Origin: Pelomonas sp965229315
Lineage (GTDB): Bacteria; Pseudomonadota; Gammaproteobacteria; Burkholderiales; Burkholderiaceae_C
Assembly: GCF_965229315.1 (NCBI RefSeq)
Contig: NZ_CBDDJA010000002.1
Coordinates: 372,001 to 436,000 of the forward strand
Length of the DNA: 64,000 nt
Reading direction: 5' to 3'
Positions 7,735 to 17,568 of the stretch are shown one piece after another. A program made the translations under genes and the position numbers. The notes below the pieces were generated by a model that saw only the letters and a program-made list of their open reading frames with translations, was not told the DNA's origin and made no database searches. Positions within the stretch are counted from its first letter, which is position 1, and every line of letters begins with the position of its first letter.

Positions 7735-8729
7735 GCCCTTCAGCCCACACTTCCCTCCGACATTCCCGCATCCTCGGTACCGGCAGCTACCTGCCCGCCG
7801 ACCGGGTGACCAACCAGGCCCTGGCCGAGCGCCTCGCCGCCGAGGGCATCGAGACCTCCGACGACTGGATCGTCGAGCGCACCGGCATCCGCGCGCGCCA
7901 TTTCGCCGCCGCTGACCAGGCCGCCAGCGACCTGGCGTTCCCGGCCGCGCAGGCCGCGCTCGACGCTGCCGGCATCGCCGCCGAAGAGATCGACCTCATC
8001 ATCGTCGCGACCTCCACGCCCGACATGGTGTTCCCGTCCACGGCCTGCCTGCTGCAGAAGAAGCTGGGCGTGCATGGCTGCGCCGCGTTCGACGTGCAGG
8101 CGGTCTGCTCCGGCTTCGTCTACGCGCTCAGCGTGGCCGATGCCATGATCAAGAGCGGCGCGGCGCACAAGGCGCTGATCGTCGGCGCCGAGGTATTCTC
8201 GCGCATCCTGGACTTCAAGGACCGCACCACCTGCGTGCTGTTCGGCGACGGCGCCGGCGCCGTCGTGCTGGGCGCGAGCGCCGAGCCCGGCCTCCTCGCC
8301 ACCGAACTGCATGCCGACTCCCGCCATGTCGACATCCTCTGCACGCCCGGCACCGTCGCGGGCGGCCAGGTGATCGGCAGCCCCTTCCTGAAGATGGACG
8401 GTCAGGCCGTCTTCAAGCTCGCCGTCGGCGTGCTGGAAAAGGTGGCCCGCTCGGTGCTGGACAAGGCCGACATGACCGAGGCCGACATTGATTGGCTGAT
8501 TCCGCACCAGGCCAACATCCGCATCATGCAGGGCACGGCCAAGAAGCTGAAGCTGGACCTGAACAAGCTCATCGTCACCGTCGACGAGCATGGCAACACC
8601 TCGGCCGCCTCCGTGCCGCTGGCGCTGGACGTGGCCGTGCGCAGCGGCCGCATCCAGCGGGGCGACACCGTCATGCTCGAAGGCGTGGGTGGCGGCTTCA
8701 CCTGGGGCGCGGCCCTGTTGAAGTACTGA
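7731..8729 (+). CDS. fabH: 3-oxoacyl-ACP synthase III
   Basis: FabH condenses acetyl-CoA with malonyl-ACP to initiate type II fatty acid synthesis. The 332-residue protein has the catalytic triad C126 (QAVCSGFVYAL), H259 (LIPHQANIRI) and N289 (EHGNTSAAS). It also carries the DDWIVERTGI motif and the C-terminal GGGFTWGAALLKY, all typical. The start overlaps plsX by four bases. It lies within the plsX-fabH-fabD-fabG-acpP-fabF run. Confidence 0.97.
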   Translation: MSPSAHTSLRHSRILGTGSYLPADRVTNQALAERLAAEGIETSDDWIVERTGIRARHFAAADQAASDLAFPAAQAALDAAGIAAEEIDLIIVATSTPDMVFPSTACLLQKKLGVHGCAAFDVQAVCSGFVYALSVADAMIKSGAAHKALIVGAEVFSRILDFKDRTTCVLFGDGAGAVVLGASAEPGLLATELHADSRHVDILCTPGTVAGGQVIGSPFLKMDGQAVFKLAVGVLEKVARSVLDKADMTEADIDWLIPHQANIRIMQGTAKKLKLDLNKLIVTVDEHGNTSAASVPLALDVAVRSGRIQRGDTVMLEGVGGGFTWGAALLKY

Positions 8730-8791
8730 CTGGCGACCCCGGTGCGGCCATATCGGCCGGCCCCGACCGCCACTGACCTGGAACTGAACTC

Positions 8792-9736
8792 ATGACTGCA
8801 CCTTTCGCCGTTGTCTTCCCCGGCCAAGGCTCGCAGGCCGTCGGCATGCTCGACGCCTGGGGCGACCACGTGGAGGTCCGCCGCACGCTGGACGAAGCCT
8901 CCGCCGCGCTCGGCGAGGACATTGCCGCGCTGATCCATGCCGGCCCCAAGGACCTGCTCGACCTGACGACCAACACCCAGCCCGTCATGCTGACGGCCGG
9001 CATCGCCTGCTGGCGCGCCTTCGTCGCCGAGACGGGCGCGGTGCCCGTGGCCGCCGCCGGCCATTCGCTGGGCGAGTACACGGCGCTGGTCGCCGCAGGC
9101 AGCCTGAGCCTGGCCGACGCGCTGCCGCTGGTGCGCTTTCGCGCGCAGGCGATGCAGGAGGCCGTGCCGGTGGGCACCGGCGCGATGTACGCCATCCTGG
9201 GCCTGGACGGTGACGCCGTGCGTGCCGGCTGCGCCCAGGCGGCCGCCGAGACCGGCGAGGCCATCCAGGCCGTGAACTTCAACGACCCGAAGCAGACGGT
9301 CATCGCCGGCAGCAAGGCCGGCGCCGAGAAGGCGGCCGAGATCCTCAAGGCCGCAGGCGCCAAGCGCGCGCTGCCGCTGCCGGTGTCCGCGCCGTTCCAC
9401 TCCAGCCTGATGAAGCCGGCGGCCGAGCGGCTGAAGGAGAAGCTGGCCACCGTGCGATTCCAGGCGGCCGCCTTCCCGGTCATCAACAACATCGACGTGG
9501 CCGTGACCGACAACGACGCGGCGCTGCGCGATGCGCTGTATCGCCAGGCCTTCGGCCCCGTGCGCTGGGTCGAGGTCGTGCAGGCCCTCAAGGCCCGTGG
9601 CGTGACCCACCTCATCGAGGCCGGCCCGGGCAAGGTGCTGACCGGCATGGCCAAGCGCATCGATGCCGACCTGCAGGCCGCCTGCATCTTCGACCCCGCC
9701 TCGCTTGCCGAGGCCCGCACGCTGCTGGGAGCCTGA
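8792..9736 (+). CDS. fabD: Malonyl-CoA:ACP transacylase
   Basis: FabD loads malonate from malonyl-CoA onto ACP. The 314-residue protein begins with the family FPGQGSQAVGM motif. It contains the nucleophile S92 in GHSLGEY, an essential arginine region (VRFRAQAMQ) and H203 in SAPFHSSLM. It follows fabH after 62 bases and precedes fabG by five bases, so all are probably in one transcript. Confidence 0.97.
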   Translation: MTAPFAVVFPGQGSQAVGMLDAWGDHVEVRRTLDEASAALGEDIAALIHAGPKDLLDLTTNTQPVMLTAGIACWRAFVAETGAVPVAAAGHSLGEYTALVAAGSLSLADALPLVRFRAQAMQEAVPVGTGAMYAILGLDGDAVRAGCAQAAAETGEAIQAVNFNDPKQTVIAGSKAGAEKAAEILKAAGAKRALPLPVSAPFHSSLMKPAAERLKEKLATVRFQAAAFPVINNIDVAVTDNDAALRDALYRQAFGPVRWVEVVQALKARGVTHLIEAGPGKVLTGMAKRIDADLQAACIFDPASLAEARTLLGA

Positions 9737-9741
9737 GCGCC

Positions 9742-10485
9742 ATGACTGAAACCGTTTCCCAGGGCGTGGCCCTCGTCACCGGCGCCAGCCGCGGCATCGG
9801 CCGCGCGATCGCGCTGCGCCTGGCTGAAGCCGGCTGGCGCGTCATCGGCACGGCCACCAGCGAACCCGGCGCGGCCGGCATCACCGAGGCGCTGGCGGCG
9901 CATGGCGGCCGCGGCATCGTGCTGAACGTGACCGACGGCGCCGCCGCGCAAGCCGCCGTGGACGACATCGTCGCCAAGGATGGCGCGCTGAACCTGCTCG
10001 TCAACAACGCCGGCATCACGCGCGACATGCTGTCGATGCGCATGAAGGACGACGACTGGGACGCGGTCATCGACACCAACCTGAAGGCGGTCTTCCGCCT
10101 CGCCCGCGCGGCCACCAAGCCGATGATGAAGCAGCGCGCCGGCCGCATCGTCAACATCACCTCCGTGGTGGGCGCGTCCGGCAATGCCGGCCAGGCCAAC
10201 TACGCGGCGGCCAAGGCCGGCGTGGCCGGGCTGACCCGGTCTCTCGCCCGCGAGCTGGGCAGCCGCAACATCACGGTCAACTGCATTGCGCCGGGCTTCA
10301 TTGCCACCGACATGACCGAGGTGCTGCCCGAGGCGAGCAAGGCCGCGCTGCTGGCGCAGATCCCGCTGGGGCGTCTCGGCTCGGTGGACGAGATCGCCGC
10401 GGCCGTCGTCTTCCTGGCCTCGCCGGGTGCGGCCTACATCACTGGCAGCGAGCTGCACGTCAACGGCGGCATGTACATGGCCTGA
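9742..10485 (+). CDS. fabG: 3-oxoacyl-ACP reductase
   Basis: This 247-residue short-chain dehydrogenase performs the NADPH-dependent reduction of 3-oxoacyl-ACP. The nucleotide-binding motif TGASRGIG (13-20), NNAG (88-91) and the catalytic S141, Y154 and K158 (YAAAK) are present. The C-terminus ends GGMYMA, as in FabG. It sits between fabD and acpP. Confidence 0.96.
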   Translation: MTETVSQGVALVTGASRGIGRAIALRLAEAGWRVIGTATSEPGAAGITEALAAHGGRGIVLNVTDGAAAQAAVDDIVAKDGALNLLVNNAGITRDMLSMRMKDDDWDAVIDTNLKAVFRLARAATKPMMKQRAGRIVNITSVVGASGNAGQANYAAAKAGVAGLTRSLARELGSRNITVNCIAPGFIATDMTEVLPEASKAALLAQIPLGRLGSVDEIAAAVVFLASPGAAYITGSELHVNGGMYMA

Positions 10486-10514
10486 CGGCCGGACGAACCC
10501 ACGCGCACCCTGAC

Positions 10515-10544
10515 TTAGGGGCGCAACTCTAGTGCCCGTAGAAT
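10515..10544 (+). promoter_or_regulatory. Probable promoter for acpP
   Basis: TAGAAT at 10539-10544 forms a good -10. A weak -35 (TTAGGG, 10515-10520) lies 18 bases upstream. The predicted start is near 10551, giving a leader of about 33 bases that contains the strong GGAGGAG site. A dedicated acpP promoter fits the high ACP demand. Confidence 0.4.
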
Positions 10545-10583
10545 GCCGGGCTGTTTTCTGCAAACCCCTCCTGGAGGAGTGTC

Positions 10584-10823
10584 ATGAGCGATATCGAAGC
10601 ACGAGTCAAGAAAATCATCGCCGAGCAACTTGGCGTGGCGGAAGCCGACGTCACCAACGAAAAGGCTTTCGTGGCCGACCTGGGCGCCGATTCTCTGGAC
10701 ACCGTGGAACTGGTGATGGCCCTCGAAGACGAGTTCGGCATCGAGATCCCCGACGAAGAAGCCGAAAAGATCACCACTGTCCAGTTGGCGATCGACTACG
10801 CCGTCAAGCACCAGAAGGCCTGA
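10584..10823 (+). CDS. acpP: Acyl carrier protein
   Basis: The 79-residue acidic protein contains the phosphopantetheine attachment serine S37 in GADSLDTVELVMALE. It is the carrier of growing acyl chains and the substrate of AcpS encoded at 22188. A strong Shine-Dalgarno sequence, GGAGGAG (10573-10579), lies four bases before the ATG and is unusual among its neighbours, consistent with very high expression. Confidence 0.97.
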   Translation: MSDIEARVKKIIAEQLGVAEADVTNEKAFVADLGADSLDTVELVMALEDEFGIEIPDEEAEKITTVQLAIDYAVKHQKA

Positions 10824-10865
10824 GGCCTTCCCGGCCTGTCTCCCTCACTTTCCCGTCCTTTTCGC

Positions 10866-12110
10866 ATGACCCGTCGCCGTGTAGTCGTCACCGGTCTTGG
10901 CCTCATCAGTCCCGTCGGCAACACCGTTGCCGAAGGCTGGGCCAACATCCTTGCCGGGCGCTCCGGCATCGCCACCGTCACCCGCTTCGACGCCAGCAAC
11001 CTGGCGTGCCATTTCGCGGGTGAGGTCAAGGGCTTCAACATCGAGGATTACATCCCCGCCAAAGAAGCCCGGCACATGGACAAGTTCATCCATTACGGGT
11101 TGGCGGCGTCCATGCAGGCGGTGCGCGACGCGGGCCTGCCGACGGGTGAGCAACTGACCGAAGAGCAGGCCGAGCGCATCGGCGTGCTCGTCGGTTCCGG
11201 CATCGGCGGCCTGCCGCTGATCGAGGAGACCAAGGCCGAGCTGATGAACCGCGGCCCGCGGCGCATCTCACCGTTCTTCATCCCGGCCTCGATCATCAAC
11301 ATGATCTCCGGGCATGTGTCCATCCAGTTCGGCTTCCAGGGCCCCAACCTTGCCATCGTCACGGCCTGCACCACCGGCCTGCATGCGATCGGCGAGGCCG
11401 GCCGCCTCATCGAGTACGGCGATGCCGACGTGATGATCGCGGGCGGGGCCGAAGGCGCCGTCTCGCCGCTGGGCATCGGCGGTTTCGCTGCCGCACGCGC
11501 GCTGTCCACCCGCAACGACGACCCCGCGACCGCGTCCCGCCCCTGGGACAAGGACCGCGACGGTTTCGTGCTGGGCGAGGGCGCGGGCGTGCTGGTGCTC
11601 GAAGAGTACGAACACGCCAAGAAGCGCGGCGCCAAGATCTACTGCGAGCTGTCGGGCTTCGGCATGGGCGCCGACGCTTATCACATGACCGCGCCCAACG
11701 TCGACGGCCCCAAGCGCTCCATGCGCGCGGCGCTGCGCAACGCCGGGCTGAACCCCGACCAGGTCGACTACATGAACGCGCACGGCACCTCCACGCCGCT
11801 GGGCGACGTGAACGAGACCAACGCGATCAAGCTGGCCTTCGGCGATCACGCCAGGCACATGGTCATCAGCTCGACCAAGTCCATGACCGGCCACCTGCTG
11901 GGCGGCGCGGGCGGCATCGAGTCGGTGTTCACGGCGCTGGCCATCCGCGACCAGGTCGCGCCGCCGACGATCAACATCTTCAACCAGGACCCCGAGTGCG
12001 ACCTGGACTACTGCGCCAACGAGGCGCGGCCGATGAAGATTGCCGTCGCCGCGAAGAACAACTTCGGTTTCGGCGGCACCAACGGCACGCTGATCTTCAA
12101 GCGGGTCTGA
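10866..12110 (+). CDS. fabF: 3-oxoacyl-ACP synthase II
   Basis: FabF elongates acyl-ACP by condensation with malonyl-ACP. The 414-residue protein has the condensing triad C168 (VTACTTGLH), H306 (NAHGTSTPLGD) and H343 (MTGHLLGGAGG), and the C-terminal NNFGFGGTNGTLIF motif. It is the last fab gene of the cluster. A small membrane protein and rpoE follow closely, linking lipid synthesis with the envelope stress response on one stretch. Confidence 0.97.
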   Translation: MTRRRVVVTGLGLISPVGNTVAEGWANILAGRSGIATVTRFDASNLACHFAGEVKGFNIEDYIPAKEARHMDKFIHYGLAASMQAVRDAGLPTGEQLTEEQAERIGVLVGSGIGGLPLIEETKAELMNRGPRRISPFFIPASIINMISGHVSIQFGFQGPNLAIVTACTTGLHAIGEAGRLIEYGDADVMIAGGAEGAVSPLGIGGFAAARALSTRNDDPATASRPWDKDRDGFVLGEGAGVLVLEEYEHAKKRGAKIYCELSGFGMGADAYHMTAPNVDGPKRSMRAALRNAGLNPDQVDYMNAHGTSTPLGDVNETNAIKLAFGDHARHMVISSTKSMTGHLLGGAGGIESVFTALAIRDQVAPPTINIFNQDPECDLDYCANEARPMKIAVAAKNNFGFGGTNGTLIFKRV

Positions 12111-12127
12111 CGGCCCCGGCGCCGGCG

Positions 12128-12544
12128 ATGCGACGCACGCCGCCGGTCGTCGTGCATCTGCAGCCTCAGCCGGCCGTGCAGGCCGTCGCTGTCGTGATTG
12201 CCCTGCTGGCTGGCGGTGGCGTGGCCGCGTGGCTGATCGGCCATCAACCTCAGTTCGGACCTGTGCTGCTGCTCCTGCCGGTGCTGGCCACCTGGGCCTG
12301 GCGTGAAGCTGCCGTGGTGCCGCGCCGCCTGCGCTGGGATGGCCAGGCATGGTGGCTGCTGGAGCCGGGCCGCGATGCCGAGACCGCCGTGACGCTCGCC
12401 GTGCTGATCGACCTGGACGCCTGGCTGTTGCTGCGTGCCAGCCCGGGCCCGCGCTGGCTGCCGCTGGCGCGCCGGCACGAACCAGCCCACTGGGGTGCCT
12501 TGCGCGCCACGCTGTTTGCCGCACGCGGCGGCGCGGTGCAATGA
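12128..12544 (+). CDS. Small two-TM membrane protein, YgfX/CptA-like
   Basis: The 138-residue protein lies 17 bases after fabF and overlaps rpoE by four bases. Two adjacent hydrophobic segments (about 18-37 and 43-58) are followed by a cytoplasmic part with RLRWDGQAWWLLEPGRD, a Leu-rich DLDAWLLLR strand and a final WLPLARRHEPAHWGALRATL. This layout resembles the YgfX/CptA family, where a W..lR motif ends the protein, but the similarity is judged by eye. The start at 12128 (MRRTPPVVVHLQ) avoids overlapping fabF. Its role next to rpoE is unknown. Confidence 0.6.
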   Translation: MRRTPPVVVHLQPQPAVQAVAVVIALLAGGGVAAWLIGHQPQFGPVLLLLPVLATWAWREAAVVPRRLRWDGQAWWLLEPGRDAETAVTLAVLIDLDAWLLLRASPGPRWLPLARRHEPAHWGALRATLFAARGGAVQ

Positions 12545-13149
12545 TGAGTGCCCAAGACCGGGACGCCGACGCGCTGCTGGTGCGCGAAGCGCAGGCGGGC
12601 AACCGCGCGGCCTTCGACATGCTGGTGCTGAAGTACCAGCGGCGCGTCGAGCGCCTGCTGTCGCGCAGCGTGCGCTCACCCGAGGATGTGGCCGACCTGT
12701 GCCAGGAGACCTTCCTGGCCGCCTACCGCGCGTTGCCTGCCTTCCGCGGCGAGAGTGCGTTCTACACCTGGATCTACCGCATCGCCATCAATGCCGCCAA
12801 GCGGCACCTCGCGCGCCAGCGGCCCGTCGAGTCACTGGACCCGGGGGAGGACGGGGACGGCGAGGGAACTTTCGGCACGGCGCCTCATCCAAGCGACGAT
12901 GCGACGCCGGAAGCCCTGCTCGCCAGCCGCCAGCTGGCCCGCGGACTGGACGAGGCGGTGCAGGCCCTGGCCGAGGATCAGCGTCGCGCTTTGCTGCTGC
13001 GGGAGGTGGATGGCTTGAGCTATGAAGAGATTGGCGAACTGATGGACTGCCCGCCCGGCACCGTGCGATCGCGCATCTTCCGCGCGCGTGAGGCCGTGGC
13101 CGCACGGCTGCGTCCGCTGCTGGGTGGCCGGGGAGGGCGACGTTGGTGA
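12541..13149 (+). CDS. rpoE: Extracytoplasmic-function sigma factor RpoE (sigma-E / AlgU type)
   Basis: The 202-residue ECF sigma factor has a region 2 with DVADLCQETFLAAYRAL and FYTWIYRIAINAAKRHLAR, and a region 4 with LREVDGLSYEEIGELMDCPPGTVRSR. It directs transcription of envelope-stress genes and is held inactive by RseA, encoded next. The tandem ATG at 12541/12544 overlaps the preceding stop, so translation is probably coupled. The frame extends further upstream, but conservation starts at MMSAQDRDAD. A sigma-E-like sequence inside the gene (12865-12892) and a better one before epsD (51503) are possible targets. Confidence 0.94.
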   Translation: MMSAQDRDADALLVREAQAGNRAAFDMLVLKYQRRVERLLSRSVRSPEDVADLCQETFLAAYRALPAFRGESAFYTWIYRIAINAAKRHLARQRPVESLDPGEDGDGEGTFGTAPHPSDDATPEALLASRQLARGLDEAVQALAEDQRRALLLREVDGLSYEEIGELMDCPPGTVRSRIFRAREAVAARLRPLLGGRGGRRW

Positions 13150-13694
13150 ATGCGATGAACGACGATGCGCTGAACGAATCCCTGTCGGCCCTGGCCGACG
13201 GCCGCGCCACGCCGGCCGATTGGGCGCGTGTGAACGCCGCTTGGGACCGCGACCCGGCGCTGCGCGAGCGCTGGGCGTCGTGGCACGCGGTGGGCGACGG
13301 CCTGCGGTCGGTCGACCTGCCCGCGCTGCACCGCGAGCCGCAGGCGCTGCTGGACGCCTTGCATGCAGCCCTGCCAACGCCCGCCGTGGTGCGGCCGCGG
13401 CGGCGGGACTGGTTGGCGCCTGTCGCCGTGGCCGCCGGCTTCGTCGCCGTGGCGGTCGGCGTCAGCACGCTCCAGGTGACGCCGGTGGCGCAAGAGGTCG
13501 CCGCGTTCACGCCCGCGTCAGCGTCGCGCTCGCAGGCGCTGACCGGTGCCAGCTTTGCGCAGACGGCCTCGGGCCGTGCGATGCCCGCGCCCGGCGGCCT
13601 GCGCGAAGCGGCCCTGACGGTGGACGCGCCCTCCGAGATCACCGGGTGGCCCCAGGGCCTGCCCGAGCCGGCGGCGTCGTCATCCCGGCCTTGA
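13146..13694 (+). CDS. rseA: Anti-sigma-E factor RseA (MucA-like)
   Basis: This single-pass membrane protein has a cytoplasmic N-terminal RseA domain (MNDDALNESLSALADGRAT, then RWASWHAVGDGLR), one membrane segment (about 97-116) and a periplasmic tail of about 65 residues rich in Ala, Ser and Pro. It sequesters RpoE and is degraded on envelope stress. The GTG at 13146 is chosen because it overlaps the rpoE stop (GTGA) and lies eight bases after GGGAGGG; an ATG at 13155 is the alternative. No rseB/mucB gene follows. Confidence 0.85.
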   Translation: MNAMNDDALNESLSALADGRATPADWARVNAAWDRDPALRERWASWHAVGDGLRSVDLPALHREPQALLDALHAALPTPAVVRPRRRDWLAPVAVAAGFVAVAVGVSTLQVTPVAQEVAAFTPASASRSQALTGASFAQTASGRAMPAPGGLREAALTVDAPSEITGWPQGLPEPAASSSRP

Positions 13695-13751
13695 AGGTGG
13701 CGGTGGCCGCCTCATCTGCTTTGTCCTTCTCCGTTTCATTGGAAATCCCGT

Positions 13752-15212
13752 ATGCATGCTGAGAGCCAAGTTCCTGCTTCTTCCCGCACCCGTCTGGTGC
13801 TGACCGGCACCGCGCTGGCCCTGGCGCTGGCCCTGGGCCAGGCGCCCGCCGTGGCGCAGCCGCGCGACCTGCCGGACTTCTCTGAACTGGTCGAGCGCGT
13901 CGGCCCGGCCGTCGTCAACATCCGCACGTCCGAGAAGGTCAAGATGACCGAGGGCCAGGCGGAGATGAACGAGCAGATGCAGGAGTTCCTGCGCCGCTTC
14001 GGCATCCCGGTGCCCAACCAGCGCCGCGGAGCACCGCGCGGCGGCGGCACGCCGGACGACGACGGCCCGATGCGCCGCGGTGTCGGCTCGGGCTTCGTGC
14101 TCAGCGCCGACGGCTATGTGATGACCAATGCCCACGTCGTGCAGGGCGCCGACGAGGTCATCGTCACGCTGACCGACAAGCGCGAGCTCAAGGCCAAGAT
14201 CATCGGCGCCGATGCGCGCTCGGACGTGGCGGTCGTGAAGGTCGAGGCCACGGGCCTGCCGTTCGTGAAGGTCGGCGACAGCACCAAGGCCCGCGTCGGC
14301 GAGTGGGTCATGGCCATCGGCTCTCCGTTCGGCCTGGAGAACACGGTCACGGCCGGCATCATCAGCGCCAAGCAGCGCGACACCGGCGACCTGCTGCCGC
14401 TGATCCAGACCGATGTCGCCATCAACCCCGGCAACTCCGGTGGCCCGCTGGTGAACATGCGCGGCGAGGTCATCGGCATCAACTCGCAGATCTACAGCCA
14501 GAACGGCGGCTACATGGGCATCTCGTTCGCGATCCCCATCGACGAAGCCGTGCGCGTGGCCGACCAGTTGCGTGCCGGCGGGCGTGTCGTGCGCGGTTTC
14601 CTGGGTGTGCTGCCTGACGACATCACGAAGGAAGTGGCCGAGTCCATCGGCCTGGGCAAGGCGTCCGGTGCCGTGGTGCGCAACGTGACGGCCGGCAGCC
14701 CGGCGGAGAAGGGCGGCGTGGAAGGCGGCGACGTCATCACCAAGGTCGACGGCAAGGTCGTGGACAAGGCGGCCGACCTGCGCCGCCTCATCGCGGCCGT
14801 GAAGCCCGGCGCCAAGACCACGCTGACGGTGTTCCGCCGCGGCAGCTACAAGGACCTGGTCGTCACCGTCGGTGAAGACGAGCGCAGCAAGCGTGCCGGT
14901 GCGAGTGAGACGGAGTCCGCGCCCGCGGCCAGCCCGAGTTCGGCGCTGGGCCTGAAGGTGTCCGAGCTGACGGAGGCGCAGCGCAAGGAGATGAAGCTCA
15001 AGTCCGGCGTGAAGGTGGACGCCGCCACCGGCGCCGCAGCACGGGCCGGCCTGCGCGAGGGCGACCTCATCCTGTCCGTGGACAACGTCGAGGTGGCCAC
15101 CGTCAAGGCCTTCCAGGCCCAGATCGCCAAGGCCGACAAGGCCAAGGTCATCAACCTGGTGGTGAAGCGCGACGACGTGGTCAGCTTCGTGCTGCTGAAG
15201 CCGGCCCGCTGA
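13752..15212 (+). CDS. mucD: Periplasmic serine protease, DegP/MucD (HtrA) family
   Basis: The 486-residue protein has a signal peptide (hydrophobic core about 14-30, cleavage near AVAQ) and a trypsin-like domain with the catalytic triad H128 (TNAHVV), D158 (RSDVAVVK) and S229 (GNSGGPL). Two PDZ domains follow (about 275-370 and 390-480). It degrades or refolds misfolded envelope proteins and typically lies in the sigma-E operon, as here after rpoE-rseA. A weak imperfect hairpin with a GACTC/GAGTC core follows the stop. Confidence 0.94.
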   Translation: MHAESQVPASSRTRLVLTGTALALALALGQAPAVAQPRDLPDFSELVERVGPAVVNIRTSEKVKMTEGQAEMNEQMQEFLRRFGIPVPNQRRGAPRGGGTPDDDGPMRRGVGSGFVLSADGYVMTNAHVVQGADEVIVTLTDKRELKAKIIGADARSDVAVVKVEATGLPFVKVGDSTKARVGEWVMAIGSPFGLENTVTAGIISAKQRDTGDLLPLIQTDVAINPGNSGGPLVNMRGEVIGINSQIYSQNGGYMGISFAIPIDEAVRVADQLRAGGRVVRGFLGVLPDDITKEVAESIGLGKASGAVVRNVTAGSPAEKGGVEGGDVITKVDGKVVDKAADLRRLIAAVKPGAKTTLTVFRRGSYKDLVVTVGEDERSKRAGASETESAPAASPSSALGLKVSELTEAQRKEMKLKSGVKVDAATGAAARAGLREGDLILSVDNVEVATVKAFQAQIAKADKAKVINLVVKRDDVVSFVLLKPAR

Positions 15213-15432
15213 CGGGTCGCGAAGACTCGGCTGCGGAGTCGGGCTTTCCGCGATGCGGCAAGCCTCGACCAACGCAGCCGACCAGGTTGTCCACCTTTTA
15301 CGGAAGTTGGCGCCTGCAAACTTACGCTGACGCGGCCGGATTGTTCACGCCAGCCGCTAAAATGGGCGCTTGGCGACCGCAGGAAAGCGGTGTCTGGCGA
15401 CTGAATGGCAGCTCACCTGCGATGTCCTGGTT

Positions 15433-15467
15433 TGATCCACAGGTGATCCACAGGGGCTTGTGGATAA
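15433..15467. promoter_or_regulatory. Cluster of three DnaA-box-like sites
   Basis: TGATCCACA occurs at 15433-15441 and again at 15444-15452, a helical-turn spacing; each differs from the DnaA box TTATCCACA at one base. A perfect box is present in inverse orientation at 15459-15467 (TGTGGATAA). The second and third also form an inverted repeat, ATCCACA/TGTGGAT. The cluster lies in the 516-base gap between mucD and lepA. Together the three sites look like DnaA binding, possibly regulatory; there is no AT-rich unwinding region to suggest an origin. Confidence 0.45.
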
Positions 15468-15549
15468 CCTGTTGTTAAAATTCCTTGTTGGCAGCCCGCA
15501 ACGGCCGCAAAACCAATGCTGGTGCGGTTTCCCGGCCGACCCTTTTGGC

Positions 15550-15555
15550 TACAAT
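15550..15555 (+). promoter_or_regulatory. Possible -10 element (TACAAT) upstream of lepA
   Basis: TACAAT matches the sigma-70 -10 at five of six positions. The -35 region at 17 bases spacing (GTTTCC) is poor. The predicted start is near 15562, which is exactly where the two-hairpin RNA candidate begins. Confidence 0.35.
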
Positions 15556-15561
15556 GAAAGC

Positions 15562-15624
15562 CCAACAAGCAGTTGCCAAACATTTGTTGGAAGGCGCGTC
15601 ACCTCTTCGACGTGCCTTTTTTTT
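15562..15624 (+). ncRNA. Candidate short RNA with two hairpins and U-tail
   Basis: Between the TACAAT element and an eight-T run lie two adjacent stems. CCAACAA (15562-15568) pairs perfectly with TTGTTGG (15584-15590), followed at once by the terminator stem 15591-15618. The transcript would be about 63 bases, typical of an Hfq-type small RNA or of a prematurely terminated lepA leader. A 38-codon frame across it starts too close to the -10 to be convincing. Confidence 0.35.
15591..15624 (+). terminator. Rho-independent terminator
   Basis: AAGGCGCGTC (15591-15600) pairs with GACGTGCCTT (15609-15618), a ten-pair stem with one G-T wobble and loop ACCTCTTC. It runs into an uninterrupted eight-T tract (15617-15624). 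This is the clearest plus-strand intrinsic terminator in the window and lies 105 bases before lepA. Confidence 0.8.
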
Positions 15625-15635
15625 AGCTTCAGCAC

Positions 15636-15698
15636 GCCGCTCCGCGGCTTCACATCGAGCACCGATGTGAGCTCGCGCAGCAACGGCTTGGCCGTTGC
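15636..15698 (+). other. Series of hairpins in the lepA leader
   Basis: After the terminator the leader contains GCCGC/GCGGC around 15636-15648. TCACATCG (15650-15657) then pairs with CGATGTGA (15663-15670), and GCAACGGC (15680-15687) pairs with GCCGTTGC (15691-15698). The last ends 30 bases before the lepA ATG. The remainder of the gap, 15213-15432, holds no gene or strong motif that I can support. Confidence 0.4.
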
Positions 15699-15728
15699 GT
15701 CTCACGGCCTCGCGTGCCCACGATCTTC

Positions 15729-17537
<1,809 letters not shown>

Positions 17538-17568
17538 TCTCTCCCTTTCTGCCTTGAAAACCTCCCTG

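Noticed and set aside
15554..15670. A 38-codon frame starting inside the TACAAT element (MKAQQAVAKHLL)
   Set aside because: The ATG overlaps the -10 and the frame runs through the intrinsic terminator, so it is unlikely to be translated from that promoter.
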